Source of the DNA: Streptomyces melanogenes | Lineage (GTDB): Bacteria > Actinomycetota > Actinomycetes > Streptomycetales > Streptomycetaceae | Length of the DNA stretch: 64,000 nucleotides | Assembly: GCF_014649795.1 (NCBI RefSeq) | Contig: NZ_BMTS01000001.1 | Span: forward strand, 434,001-498,000 | Direction: 5' to 3' | Shown here: in pieces, positions 51,701 through 60,403 of the stretch | How the letters are laid out: every line of letters starts with the position of its first letter | Numbering within the stretch: the first letter of the stretch is position 1 | The notes under the pieces: generated by a model | Databases searched by the model: none | The model's input: only the letters and a program-made list of their open reading frames with translations | What the model was told of the DNA's origin: nothing | Position numbers and translations under genes: made by a program

Positions 51701-52525
51701 TCACGGGGCGAGCGTGAAGTCACGCACCAGCTCGACGAATTCGTCCTCCTTCTCGAAGAACGCCACGTGCCCCGCGTCGATTTCGGCGTACGTGCTGCCC
51801 GCGATCGCGGTGTGCAGGGCGCGGCTGTTCTCGACGGGGATGGTGATGTCCTGGGTGCAGCCGATGACCAGGGTCCTGGCCTGGATGCGGGGCAGGTGGT
51901 CGCGGATGTCGATCCGGCTGTCGAGGTCGACGTGGCGCAGGGTGCCGGGCGTGGGCGGCATGTTGGGGATGAGGAGCTCGACCTGCTCGCGCCCGATGGC
52001 GTTGAGGAAGCCCCGGCTGAAGCCAGTCATGGCGACGGCGCGCCCGAAGGCGGCCGGGTCGGACGTGCCGAGCTGCCCCCACAGGGTGAACAGGTTGCGC
52101 AGGTACTCGTCGCCGTCGGTGTGGGCCCAGCCCGCGACCAGGACCAGTCGGCGGACGAGGTCGGGGCGCAGGGCGGCGACGGCGGCGGAGACCGGGGCGC
52201 CCATCGAGAAGCCGAGCAGGTCGACCGGGCCGACGGCGGCGTCCTCGATGACGGCGATGACCTGCGCGGCCAGGCCTTCCACGGTCAGCGGCGCACCCCC
52301 GTCCGTGGTGCGCTCGCTGCCGGACAGGTCGGGCGTGATGACGGTGTGGCCCGAGGTGAAACGGGGCGCGGTCCGGCCCCAGTTGACCGCGGCGCCACCC
52401 GAGCCGGTGCCGTGGACCAGGACGAGGGCGGGGCCCGATCCGGCGCGCTCGTAGTGGACCCGGGCGTCGGCGACGGTCACGGTCGCGGAGGTGGCGGCGG
52501 GGGTGAGGACGGAGGTGGTGGACAT
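51701..52525 (-). CDS. Alpha/beta-fold hydrolase
   Basis: ATG 52525 follows AAGGAG. The 274-aa protein has the oxyanion loop VLVHGTGSGG, nucleophile elbow LLGFSMGAPVS, Asp region CTQDITIPVE and catalytic His in EIDAGHVAFFE. It has no signal peptide. It is divergent from the XRE/MmyB-type regulator at 52673, a frequent arrangement in which the regulator represses the adjacent hydrolase or reductase. The substrate is unknown. Confidence 0.87.
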   Translation of the reverse strand: MSTTSVLTPAATSATVTVADARVHYERAGSGPALVLVHGTGSGGAAVNWGRTAPRFTSGHTVITPDLSGSERTTDGGAPLTVEGLAAQVIAVIEDAAVGPVDLLGFSMGAPVSAAVAALRPDLVRRLVLVAGWAHTDGDEYLRNLFTLWGQLGTSDPAAFGRAVAMTGFSRGFLNAIGREQVELLIPNMPPTPGTLRHVDLDSRIDIRDHLPRIQARTLVIGCTQDITIPVENSRALHTAIAGSTYAEIDAGHVAFFEKEDEFVELVRDFTLAP

Positions 52526-52672
52526 GGGTTTCTCCTTGGTGTGGTTGCCGGGGTCGTTCGCTCCGGCTGTGCCCACACTGCCGCCCTGGCGCCAGGGGTG
52601 GCAGAGACCGCCCGGACCCGGGGACCGGGAGTCCCTGGCTGGGGCGCCGGGGCATCCGGCAGGATGATCCTC

Positions 52673-53518
52673 ATGACGATCGACCGCCGTGAGCTCGCCG
52701 ACTTCCTCCGCCGTTCGCGTGAGCGGGTGAGCCCGCAGGACGCGGGGCTCGCCGAGGGCTCCCGGCGCCGCACCCCGGGGCTGCGGCGCGAGGAGGTGGC
52801 CCAGCTCGCGGGCATGTCGACCGACTACTACACCCGCCTGGAACAGGCCCGCGGACCGCAGCCCTCGCCCCAGATACTCGCCGCGCTCGCCCGCGCCCTG
52901 CGGCTCAGCGACGACGAGCGCGACCACCTCCACCTCCTGGCCGGACAGCGCCCGCCCGCCGTGCGCAGCAGGGACGACGAGGTCGGCGCGAGCCTGCTGC
53001 ACCTACTCGACCGCCTCCCCGGCACCGCGGCCCAGGTCCTCAGCGACCTGGGCGACGTGCTGGCCCAGAACGACCTGGCCCGCGCCCTGCTCGGCGGGGT
53101 GTGCACGGTCTCCGAACACGGGCGCAACGTGGTCTGGCGCTGGTTCGCCGACCCGGCGGCGCGGGCCGCGTACCCGGCCGAGGAGCACGCGCACTACAGC
53201 CGGTTGCACGTCGCGGACCTGCGGGCCGCCGTGGGCCGCCGGGCGGGGGACCCGGCGGCGGCTCGGCTGGTGGAGCGGCTGCGCGGCGCCAGCGAGGAGT
53301 TCACGGCCCTGTGGGAGCTGCACGAGGTAGCCGTCCGCCGGCACAGCCGGATGCGCGTGCTGCACCCGGTGATCGGTCCCCTCGACCTCGACTGCCAGGT
53401 GCTCCTCGCCCCCGAGGGCAACCAGCGGCTCGTCCTGCTCACCCCGCCGCCCGGCACGGACGCGGCCGACCGCCTCGCCCTGCTCCCGGCCGCCGGACAG
53501 GAGCGGCTGGTCGGGTGA
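52673..53518 (+). CDS. XRE-family regulator with MmyB-like ligand-binding domain
   Basis: ATG 52673 is preferred over ATG 52664 because AGGAT precedes it. Residues about 5-80 form the helix-turn-helix (GLRREEVAQLAGMSTDYYTRLEQARGPQPS), and residues 100-275 form the MmyB-like domain (LSDLGDVLAQNDLARALLGG; RLHVADLRAAVGRRAGDP; HPVIGPLDLDCQVLLAP). Such regulators bind fatty-acid-like ligands and control a neighbouring gene, here the divergent hydrolase. Confidence 0.88.
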   Translation: MTIDRRELADFLRRSRERVSPQDAGLAEGSRRRTPGLRREEVAQLAGMSTDYYTRLEQARGPQPSPQILAALARALRLSDDERDHLHLLAGQRPPAVRSRDDEVGASLLHLLDRLPGTAAQVLSDLGDVLAQNDLARALLGGVCTVSEHGRNVVWRWFADPAARAAYPAEEHAHYSRLHVADLRAAVGRRAGDPAAARLVERLRGASEEFTALWELHEVAVRRHSRMRVLHPVIGPLDLDCQVLLAPEGNQRLVLLTPPPGTDAADRLALLPAAGQERLVG

Positions 53519-53588
53519 TTCGGCGCGCCGCGCCGTGGATGCGGCGGGCGGCGGGACATCAGTGGAGTGGGAGCCGCCGAGAGGGAAG

Positions 53589-54809
53589 GTGCGGGAGGTG
53601 CCCGAGTTCACTGATCCCCTCGTCCATCTGGCGCGCCGCCGCCGGGAACCCGCGGTGGCGCAGACCCTGCGCTCCACGGCCGCCGCCGTCATCTCGTACG
53701 TGGTGGCGCTCCACCTCAGCAGCGAACCCGCGCCCCTCACCGCCCCGCTGACCGCCCTGCTCGTCGTCCAGGTCACCCTCTACACCACGCTGGTCACCGG
53801 GGTGCGGCGGGTGAACTCCGTGGTGGCCGGTGTGCTGCTCGCCATCGGATTCAGCGCCCTGGTGGGGCTGACCTGGTGGAGCCTGGGGCTGATCATCCTG
53901 GCCGCGCTGGTGGTCGGACGCTTCGTCAAGGCCGGGGAGTTCGTCCCCGAGGTCGCGATCAGCGCGATGCTCGTGCTCGGGGTGACCCGGGTGTCCGCGA
54001 CCGCGTGGGACCGCGTACTGGAGACGCTGATCGGCGCGGGCGTCGGCATGCTGTTCAACGTGCTGTTCGTGCCGCCGGTGTGGGTGGAGTCCGCGGGCGA
54101 GGCCATCGAGGAGCTCGCCGCCCGGATGCGCAAACTCCTCCTCGACCTCGCGGAGGAGGTCGGCGGCCACACCCCGGTCGCACGGGCGGCGGCCCGTCTC
54201 CACGAGGCCCGCCGGCTCGACCACGACATCGTGCAGGTGGACGCCTCGCTGCGGCAGGCCGAGGACAGCCTGCGGTTCAACCCCCGGGTCAAGGAGGGCC
54301 TGCTGTCGCGGGTGGCGCTGCGCACCGGGCTCGATGCCCTGGAGATCTCGGCGGTGGTGCTGCGGGTGGTGTGCCGTTCGCTCACCGACCTCGCCAAGGA
54401 GCGCACCGAGGAGCACCTCTTCGAGCAGGAGACCGGCATCGCCCTGCGGGACGTCTTCGAGCACCTCGCCCGGGCCGTGGAGAGCTTCGCCGTACTGATC
54501 ACCACGCAGGTCAGGGCCAACGCCGAGGAGGCGGAGAACCGCTTCGCGGCCGAACTGGCGGCCGCCCGCGCCAGCCGTGACCGGGTCGCCCTGTTGCTGC
54601 TCGCCCAGGTCCGGCGCGACCCCCGGCAGTGGCAGCTGCACGGCGCGCTGCTCGCGGAGGTCGACCGGATCCTGGACGAACTCGACGTGGAGAAGCGCTC
54701 GCAGCGCCTGGTGGAGGAGCTCGACCGGCACTCCCGCGAGCGCCGCGAGCGCCATCCGCTCCTCACCCGCCTCCAACGCGGCCTGCGCCTGCGGGAGTCG
54801 GCGGACTGA
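53589..54809 (+). CDS. FUSC/aromatic acid exporter-like membrane protein
   Basis: GTG 53589 (or 53598) follows GAGAGGGA. An N-terminal block of about 5 membrane helices (AVISYVVALHLSS; ALLVVQVTLYTTLVTGVRRVNSVVAG; LIGAGVGMLFNVLFVPPVWVE) is followed by a long cytoplasmic helical domain (about residues 180-406) rich in Arg/Glu coiled-coil segments. This matches the aromatic acid exporter (ArAE/FUSC) half-transporter type, which would dimerise. The substrate is unknown. Confidence 0.8.
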   Translation: MREVPEFTDPLVHLARRRREPAVAQTLRSTAAAVISYVVALHLSSEPAPLTAPLTALLVVQVTLYTTLVTGVRRVNSVVAGVLLAIGFSALVGLTWWSLGLIILAALVVGRFVKAGEFVPEVAISAMLVLGVTRVSATAWDRVLETLIGAGVGMLFNVLFVPPVWVESAGEAIEELAARMRKLLLDLAEEVGGHTPVARAAARLHEARRLDHDIVQVDASLRQAEDSLRFNPRVKEGLLSRVALRTGLDALEISAVVLRVVCRSLTDLAKERTEEHLFEQETGIALRDVFEHLARAVESFAVLITTQVRANAEEAENRFAAELAAARASRDRVALLLLAQVRRDPRQWQLHGALLAEVDRILDELDVEKRSQRLVEELDRHSRERRERHPLLTRLQRGLRLRESAD

Positions 54810-54821
54810 AGCCGTGATCCG

Positions 54822-55640
54822 TCACGTACGCGGTACGCGCAGCTTCGTCCAGGACACCGGTCCCGGCCAGCCGTCGGCGTCGCTGCCCCGGTAGCCGATC
54901 TTCCGCTGGAAGTTCGCGTACGACCTGCGGTCGGCGTCGGTCCACTGCGGGCCCGGGCCCTCCTCGTACACCGCCACCCCCTCGGCCACCAGCCTGCGGC
55001 CCATCGCGGTCACGACCGGGCTGCGCGGCTCGGAGTGGAACCACTCGGCACCGGGGAACGGCTCCAAACCGTCCGGGTGCGGGATCGGGGCGGGCGGCGG
55101 CCACGACGGGTCGGCGGAGTCGATGCCACCGGGGTAGTCCGGGTAGCCGTACCCGTACACCCGGATCGACTTCCGCTCCCGTACGCGCCGGTACACACCG
55201 TCGCCCTCGGAGGAGCCGTTCACGTTGGTGTTGCCCTCGATGGTGTAGATGTGCGTGCTGTCGTACCGCTCGACCACGCCCGTGTGCTCGGAGCCGCCTG
55301 GGCCGTAGAACACCTGGGCGCCCACCGCCGGATACTCGGAGAAGCGGCCGCGCTCACGGAACCAGGCCACCCCCGTCGCGCACGACGCGGTGCGCGGAAA
55401 CAGACTGGCGCACCCGGCCCGCATGGCCACCCAGGAGACGAAGGTGGCACACCAGGCCTGCCCCTGCGACCACTTGAGCCCAGGCACCTCGTCGCTGTAG
55501 CGCTGGACGTTGTTCCAATGGCCGTTCTCGCGCCCCTCGTGGACACCGACCTGCCCGGCCGCCGTCAGCAGCACCGCGCCGGCACCTGAGTCGACGAGCT
55601 GCCCTTCGGGCGATGACGTGACTGTCTTCACTGGATCCAT
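54822..55640 (-). CDS. CHAP-domain peptidoglycan hydrolase-like protein with C-terminal peptidoglycan-binding module
   Basis: ATG 55640 follows GGGGGA. The CHAP-type Cys is in GQAWCATFVSWVA and the His in GGSEHTGVVERYD, with EGNTNVNG completing the papain-like site. The C-terminal 60 residues (WTDADRRSYANFQRKIGYRG; GWPGPVSWTKLRVP) match the peptidoglycan-binding fold seen in phage-like endolysins. No signal peptide is visible, so it may be released by lysis or by a non-Sec route. Its compact two-domain design resembles endolysins, but no phage genes surround it. Confidence 0.83.
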   Translation of the reverse strand: MDPVKTVTSSPEGQLVDSGAGAVLLTAAGQVGVHEGRENGHWNNVQRYSDEVPGLKWSQGQAWCATFVSWVAMRAGCASLFPRTASCATGVAWFRERGRFSEYPAVGAQVFYGPGGSEHTGVVERYDSTHIYTIEGNTNVNGSSEGDGVYRRVRERKSIRVYGYGYPDYPGGIDSADPSWPPPAPIPHPDGLEPFPGAEWFHSEPRSPVVTAMGRRLVAEGVAVYEEGPGPQWTDADRRSYANFQRKIGYRGSDADGWPGPVSWTKLRVPRT

Positions 55641-55848
55641 GTGTCCCCCGTATGCGACTGCGCTCGGACGCCTTGCTGCCCGGGCTCAACAACATCAACG
55701 GCCGTTGCTCCGGCCGCACTTGAGCGTCGCATCCGCACCGCCGCCCGCCCAGGCGGTGTTCCGCTGAGCGGACCGCACCCGGTCTCTGGCGGTGTGGTGG
55801 TGCGCCCGCCTAGCGTGGGCGGACACGTAGACACCATGAGGGGGAACC

Positions 55849-56631
55849 ATGGCAATCCACCGCATCGGGCGGCGGCAGACCCTGCGGGCGGCGCTCGCCG
55901 CGACCGTGGTCGCGGGGACCGGGATCGGCGGCATCGGCGGCGCGCGCGCCGCGGAAAGCGGCGGACACCTGCCGCCGGTCCCCGGAATGCGGGGCGACCG
56001 CCTCGCCAACGAGTTCTGGTACGTACTCGACGACACCACCCTGTTCCACCGCTCGCAGGAGCTGGACGACGCCTATACGGCGATCAGAACGTACGCGGGC
56101 GGGCTTGAGGCGCCGGTCATCCAGGCCTGGGTCACGAGATACAACCAACCCGGCTACCCGGGCACGTTCCGCGACTGGATGGAGCCGATCGCCGAGCAGT
56201 TACGCCTGCTCTCGGAGGTCCAGCTCGGTGTCGTGGACCGGTTCTACCGGCGCCGCGACCCCCGGCTCGTCACCGCGTTCGCCGGTTTCGGACAGGGCAC
56301 GCTGTACGACCCGCGCCGCCCGGAGCCGGCGCTCTCCGTGCACACCATGAACGGGGAGGCCGGCTACCACGCCTGGCACGTGTACGCCCGGGCGATGGCG
56401 CTGCTCGGGATCGACCGGCGGCGGTGGGAGGAGATAGGTCCGCTGCTGGGCTTCGCCTGGGCGCTCCAGAGCATCGCCAAACCGTCGACGTCGTCGCCCA
56501 ACCCCCCGCTGTCTCCCCGTACGGTCGTCGAGCAGGCGGCGTACTGGCTGCCGAGGGGGATCGAGCGCCAGGACGCCGACTTCCAGTCCTATCCGTATCC
56601 CGCCGGAACCGGTCCGTCACCCCTCGGCTGA
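55849..56631 (+). CDS. Unknown Tat-type secreted protein with a TTA codon
   Basis: ATG 55849 follows GAGGGGG. RIGRRQTLRAALAATVVAG is a Tat-like signal ending about ARAAE (residue 36). The mature 225-residue part is mostly helical (FWYVLDDTTLFHRSQELDDAYTAIRTYAG; HAWHVYARAMALLGIDRRRW) with no motif I recognise. Codon 118 is TTA (56200-56202), so bldA-dependent, late expression is expected. It is convergent with the TPR gene of the candidate peptide locus, overlapping it by 15 bases; it could be an effector or immunity protein, but that is speculation. Confidence 0.7.
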   Translation: MAIHRIGRRQTLRAALAATVVAGTGIGGIGGARAAESGGHLPPVPGMRGDRLANEFWYVLDDTTLFHRSQELDDAYTAIRTYAGGLEAPVIQAWVTRYNQPGYPGTFRDWMEPIAEQLRLLSEVQLGVVDRFYRRRDPRLVTAFAGFGQGTLYDPRRPEPALSVHTMNGEAGYHAWHVYARAMALLGIDRRRWEEIGPLLGFAWALQSIAKPSTSSPNPPLSPRTVVEQAAYWLPRGIERQDADFQSYPYPAGTGPSPLG

Positions 56632-58665
56632 CACCCGCTCGCGGCACTCCGACCGGCGCTCCTCCAGCGCCTCGCGGTCGGCGCCGGGCAGCTCCAGGGC
56701 GTGGGTGTAGTCGTCCAGGGCCCGCGCCCACTGCCCGGCGCTCTCGTGCACGTATCCGCGGTTGTGGAGGAGGTCGGGGTCCTCGGGCGAGAGCGCGAGC
56801 GCCGTCGTCAGGTCCCGCAGGGCCTCTTCGTGGTGGCCGAGGGCGAGGTGGGCGGAGGCGCGGTTGGCGTGCGCCCCGGGGGTTGAAGGATCCACTGCGA
56901 GGGCACGGTCGAGGCTGTGCAGGGCCACCTCGGCCGTGCCCAGGGCGAGCAGCGCCGTCCCCTGGACGCAGAGCAGCGACGGGTCGTCGGGGGAGAGGAC
57001 GAGCCCTTCGCGGGCCAGTTCGGCGGCCTCGGCGGCGCGTTCGTCGTCCAACCACAGCTCCGCGAGGGCGATCCGCGCGTCCGTACGGGTCGGCTCCAGC
57101 TCCAGGGCCCGCGCGAACTCGGCCGCCGCGTCGCCCCCGCCCGCCGCGCTGTAGAGGTCGCCCCGGTTGTAGTGCAGCTCGGCGAAGGGCGGACTGATCC
57201 GCTCCACCTCCGCGTAGTCCGCCAACGCCGCCTCGAATCGCCCCTGTTGGTGGTGGAGGACGGCCCGGTCGAAGCGGTACTCGGGGTGGTTCGGGTCCTG
57301 GGTGACGATCCGCTCGTACTCCTCAAGGGCCTCCTCGCCCCGGCCGAGCCGGGCCAGGAGCTGGGCGCGGTTGTGGTGCAGGACCGACTTGTGCAGGTGG
57401 TGGCGGCCGGGCGCCAGACCGTCCTCGACCGCCGCCAGGGCGGTGTCGACCAGGCGCAGCGCCTCGGGCAGATCGCCGAGGTGCATGGTGACGAGCGCCT
57501 TCCCGTTGTGCATGAAGGCGGTGTGGAAGGCGCGGTCCTCTGCGTCGGGGAGCTGGTCGATGAACGCGATGGCGGTGTTGATGTGGGCGAGCGCCCGGAC
57601 GTGGTCCTTGCGGGGCGCGTCGTAGAGCCGGGTGAACAGGACCGAGAGCGCGTAGCTGACGGTGGTGTGCACCTTGGGGTCGGTGGTGCGCGCCAGCACG
57701 TCGTAGTACGCGGCCTCCGCCTCGGCCGGGCGGTCCAGGAGCGCCAGACACAGGCCCCGCTGGCGCAGTTGGCGGTAGCGGGTGGACCAGGGCGCGTCCG
57801 GACTGAGGAGGTCGTCCATGCGGGTGGTCAGCTCCAGGGCGGCGGTGTAGTACCCCATGCCCAGGCAGTATGCGACGGCGGATTCACAGGCCGCGTGCCC
57901 CGCGTCGGGCGAGCTGCCGTGTGCCCGGTGGTACGGGACGGCGCCCAGCCGCCACGACCACACGGGCGATGCCTCCAGCTCGTCGGCGCGGCTGTCGTGG
58001 AGTTTGGCACGGGCGGCGGGGTCCAACTGGCGGTAGAGGTCGTCGGGTTCGCCCGTTCCGTCGGTGCCGACGAACTCCCCCCGGTACGTGTCGGGCACGG
58101 CCGGGGCCTCGCGGTGCTCGGCGCGGCGGCGCAGCTCGGCGGCCGTGGCGGGGGCGAGGGACGAGCCGGGTGTGTCGTCGTCGGAGCACACCACGATCCG
58201 TACGCGCGCGGGGTCCAGTCGGCGCAACGCGATGCCGAGGAACTCCGCGTCCGTCGCGTCGGCCTCGTGGACGTCGTGGAAGACGAGGGTGAGCGGCGGG
58301 CCGGGGTGGGCGGCGAGGTGGTCCACCAGGCCGTTGGCGATGCGCCGGGTCCGCTCGTGGCCGTACCAGCGGGTGCGCTCGCCGGGCGGGGCGGCGGAGG
58401 TGAGGGTGGGCTCCGGCGCCCCGAGCAGGGCGGAGAGTTCGGGTGCGGCCGCGAGGATCGAGAGCCGGGTGCCGCCGGGCAGCGGGCCCCGCCCGTGGGT
58501 GCGCGGCACCAGCAGCCGCATGAGCTCGCCCGCGCCGGTGTACGGGCCGCGCAGCCCGCGGTGGCAGTCCACGCTCACCGGGTCCGGGAAGGGCAGCGCG
58601 GCGGCCGCCTCGCGCGCGGCCCGGTTCGGGCCGGTGATCCACAGGTGTGCCGTCGCCTCACGCAC
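56617..58665 (-). CDS. TPR protein with degenerate STAND-like N-terminal domain
   Basis: ATG 58665 starts a 682-aa soluble protein 31 bases after the RRE-protease gene. Residues about 1-170 resemble a STAND/LAL-type ATPase: LTLVFHDVHEADATDAEFL is Walker-B-like and LDPARVRIVVCSDDD follows it. The P-loop is missing (GLRGPYTGAGELMRLL sits where it should be), so it probably does not hydrolyse ATP. From about residue 260 on, more than ten TPR-like helical pairs follow (ALVTMHLGDLPEALRLVDTAL; NRGYVHESAGQWARALDDYTH). It is likely a peptide- or protein-binding scaffold of the candidate RiPP locus. Confidence 0.8.
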   Translation of the reverse strand: MREATAHLWITGPNRAAREAAAALPFPDPVSVDCHRGLRGPYTGAGELMRLLVPRTHGRGPLPGGTRLSILAAAPELSALLGAPEPTLTSAAPPGERTRWYGHERTRRIANGLVDHLAAHPGPPLTLVFHDVHEADATDAEFLGIALRRLDPARVRIVVCSDDDTPGSSLAPATAAELRRRAEHREAPAVPDTYRGEFVGTDGTGEPDDLYRQLDPAARAKLHDSRADELEASPVWSWRLGAVPYHRAHGSSPDAGHAACESAVAYCLGMGYYTAALELTTRMDDLLSPDAPWSTRYRQLRQRGLCLALLDRPAEAEAAYYDVLARTTDPKVHTTVSYALSVLFTRLYDAPRKDHVRALAHINTAIAFIDQLPDAEDRAFHTAFMHNGKALVTMHLGDLPEALRLVDTALAAVEDGLAPGRHHLHKSVLHHNRAQLLARLGRGEEALEEYERIVTQDPNHPEYRFDRAVLHHQQGRFEAALADYAEVERISPPFAELHYNRGDLYSAAGGGDAAAEFARALELEPTRTDARIALAELWLDDERAAEAAELAREGLVLSPDDPSLLCVQGTALLALGTAEVALHSLDRALAVDPSTPGAHANRASAHLALGHHEEALRDLTTALALSPEDPDLLHNRGYVHESAGQWARALDDYTHALELPGADREALEERRSECRERVSAEG

Positions 58666-58696
58666 GCCGTTTCTCCTTCTGAGCCGATGGGGGCGG

Positions 58697-59929
58697 TCAT
58701 CCGGCCCGGTGGCCGGTCTTGCCGGGTGACAGGGCGGTCCGCGCGGCGGCGGCCCGGCGCAGCCGGTCCCGTACCGCTATCCACGCGGCCACACCGAACT
58801 GCGTGAACATGATCAGTGCGGCGACCGCCGCGTCCCAGAAGCCGTGGCCGAGGGACCCGGAGGACAGGGCGGAGTGGAAGCGGGTCGCGAAGCCGACCAG
58901 GACGGGCAGCGCGGCCGTCGCCGCGAGGACGCACAGCAGCACACTGCCGACGACGAGGAGCGGAACGTACCAGCGCAGCACGGCCAGTTCGCGGTCCGTG
59001 GCCCGGGCGGAGACGGCTGCCTCGGCGGTGCGGCGACGGCGGGGGAGCCAGGCGGTCCGCTCGCGCAGATACGCCCGCGCGAGCTCCTGGAGGTCGGGCA
59101 GGGCCAGGGTGTGGGCGAACAGGTGGTGCAGATCCGTCTCCAGGAAGAACAGGCACTGCCAGGCCATCCGCATGAGCGCGCCGAAGGCGAGCGCGAGGGC
59201 GAGACCGCCCCACACCGTCACCTCGCCGTGCGCCAGCAGATCGGCCTCCGCCGCCAGGATGAGCACCGAGGCGACCAGGGCGTCGGCGAGGAGTCCCGCC
59301 AGGACCGGCAGGACGCGCTTGCGCCTCGGCACCCCCATCAGCCCGACCAGGGTGGTCTGGAACACCACGAAGTACAGCCGTCGGCCCAGGCTGAGCCGGC
59401 TGGGCAGCCCGAGCCGCCGTCCCGCCAGCACATGGAACGACTCGTGCAGGGCGATGCCGGGGAACTGGCCCAGGAACGAGGCGAGTTCGACCAGAAGTAG
59501 TGAGGGCGTGAAGAACACCTTCGACGGGCCGGGGCGCAGCTGGGGGTGGCGGACGGCCACGGCGGCGGCCGCCACGACGAGTACGGCGTACAGGACCCGG
59601 GCGGGTGCCGAGAAGACGGCGGTGCCCAGGCGTTGGAGCGGGACGTTCCGAGGGGTGTCGGGTGACGGTCCGGCCTCGTCGTCCCGGCGGACGAACCGCA
59701 GCTCGTCGAGGGTGTCGACGAGGTCCTCGATGTCGGCCTCCTCGCCGTACGCGGCGGTGTAACGGCGTGCGGCCTCGGCGATCGTGGCGCCGTCGCGCAG
59801 CCAGCCGACCACGGCGGCGGCGTCGGCGGGGAACACCGCGAAGGAGTCGATGTCGAAGCGGCCGATGACGACGTCCTCGCCCTCCTCGACGAAGGTCAGC
59901 GGATGGAGTGCGACACGGACGCCTTCCAC
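58697..59929 (-). CDS. PqqD-like RiPP recognition element fused to M50-type membrane metalloprotease
   Basis: GTG 59929 follows GGGGAGGG. Residues about 5-85 (FVEEGEDVVIGRFDIDSFAV; GATIAEAARRYTAAYGEEAD; DIEDLVDTLDELRFVRR) match the winged-helix PqqD-type recognition element. About 5-6 membrane helices follow, with zinc motif HESFH (residues 162-166) inside FPGIALHESFHVLAGRRLG and a conserved FVVFQTTLVGLMGVPRRKR segment like peptide zinc metalloproteases (YydH/S2P type). The fusion implies capture of a leader peptide and intramembrane or membrane-adjacent cleavage. The 35-codon basic peptide gene upstream is its obvious substrate. Confidence 0.85.
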   Translation of the reverse strand: MEGVRVALHPLTFVEEGEDVVIGRFDIDSFAVFPADAAAVVGWLRDGATIAEAARRYTAAYGEEADIEDLVDTLDELRFVRRDDEAGPSPDTPRNVPLQRLGTAVFSAPARVLYAVLVVAAAAVAVRHPQLRPGPSKVFFTPSLLLVELASFLGQFPGIALHESFHVLAGRRLGLPSRLSLGRRLYFVVFQTTLVGLMGVPRRKRVLPVLAGLLADALVASVLILAAEADLLAHGEVTVWGGLALALAFGALMRMAWQCLFFLETDLHHLFAHTLALPDLQELARAYLRERTAWLPRRRRTAEAAVSARATDRELAVLRWYVPLLVVGSVLLCVLAATAALPVLVGFATRFHSALSSGSLGHGFWDAAVAALIMFTQFGVAAWIAVRDRLRRAAAARTALSPGKTGHRAG

Positions 59930-59950
59930 GGCCCTCCCCTCGCGGAAACG

Positions 59951-59987
59951 GGCGTGTGCGGCCCGGTGTCGGCGGACCGCACACGCC
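59951..59987 (-). terminator. Strong hairpin between peptide gene and protease gene
   Basis: GGCGTGTGCGG (59951-59961) pairs perfectly with CCGCACACGCC (59977-59987) around a 15-base loop. On the minus strand it lies 13 bases after the peptide stop and 22 before the protease start, so it could attenuate read-through and keep the peptide mRNA in excess, a common design in RiPP operons. Confidence 0.7.
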
Positions 59988-59999
59988 GTGCCCTGGTGC

Positions 60000-60107
60000 T
60001 CAGCACCACCAGTCGTAGACGGACGTACCGCTCGTCAGCCGGACCGGACCGGTCTTGCGGATTCTGAACTTCTTCATCCCGGTCGTGGGCTGCTTGACCT
60101 GCTTCAT
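60000..60107 (-). CDS. Candidate RiPP precursor or processed signalling peptide, 35 aa, ending SVYDWWC
   Basis: ATG 60107 is preceded by AAGGA at about 8 bases. The 35 residues begin MKQVKQPTTGMKKFRIRK and end LTSGTSVYDWWC: eight Lys/Arg in the first 23 residues, a GPVRLTSG hinge and an aromatic, Cys-ending tail. There is no membrane helix or Sec signal. A strong hairpin and then a recognition-element/M50 protease fusion gene follow on the same strand. I do not recognise the peptide family. Evidence is positional and compositional, plus the ribosome binding site; homologues would decide. Confidence 0.72.
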   Translation of the reverse strand: MKQVKQPTTGMKKFRIRKTGPVRLTSGTSVYDWWC

Positions 60108-60403
60108 CGCAACCGTCCTTCGTTCTTGTGGGAGTGGGAGGCCGCCGTGTCCGCACGGGTTGGCCCGTCGGCGTCGTCGTCGCGCTGTGGTGGCCCGCCC
60201 CTGTCGAGAGAGTCGTGGTGGATCTGACTGCTCGTCAATGGCCATGGTTGAAACCATGTAGGTGTACGGCGAAGTCGGGCCACCCGGGGGTGCTCCCACC
60301 CTCGGGGAAATCCAGTGTCGGCAACCTACCCGCCTCACTACACTCACACCGAAGCGGCCACGGGAACCCGGGCCGCGAGTCGACCAGTTGAGGGGAGCCC
60401 GGC

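Noticed and set aside
54822..55640. Prophage remnant, because of the endolysin-like CHAP protein
   Set aside because: No holin, structural, integrase or attachment sequence is present nearby; CHAP hydrolases are common in Streptomyces chromosomes.
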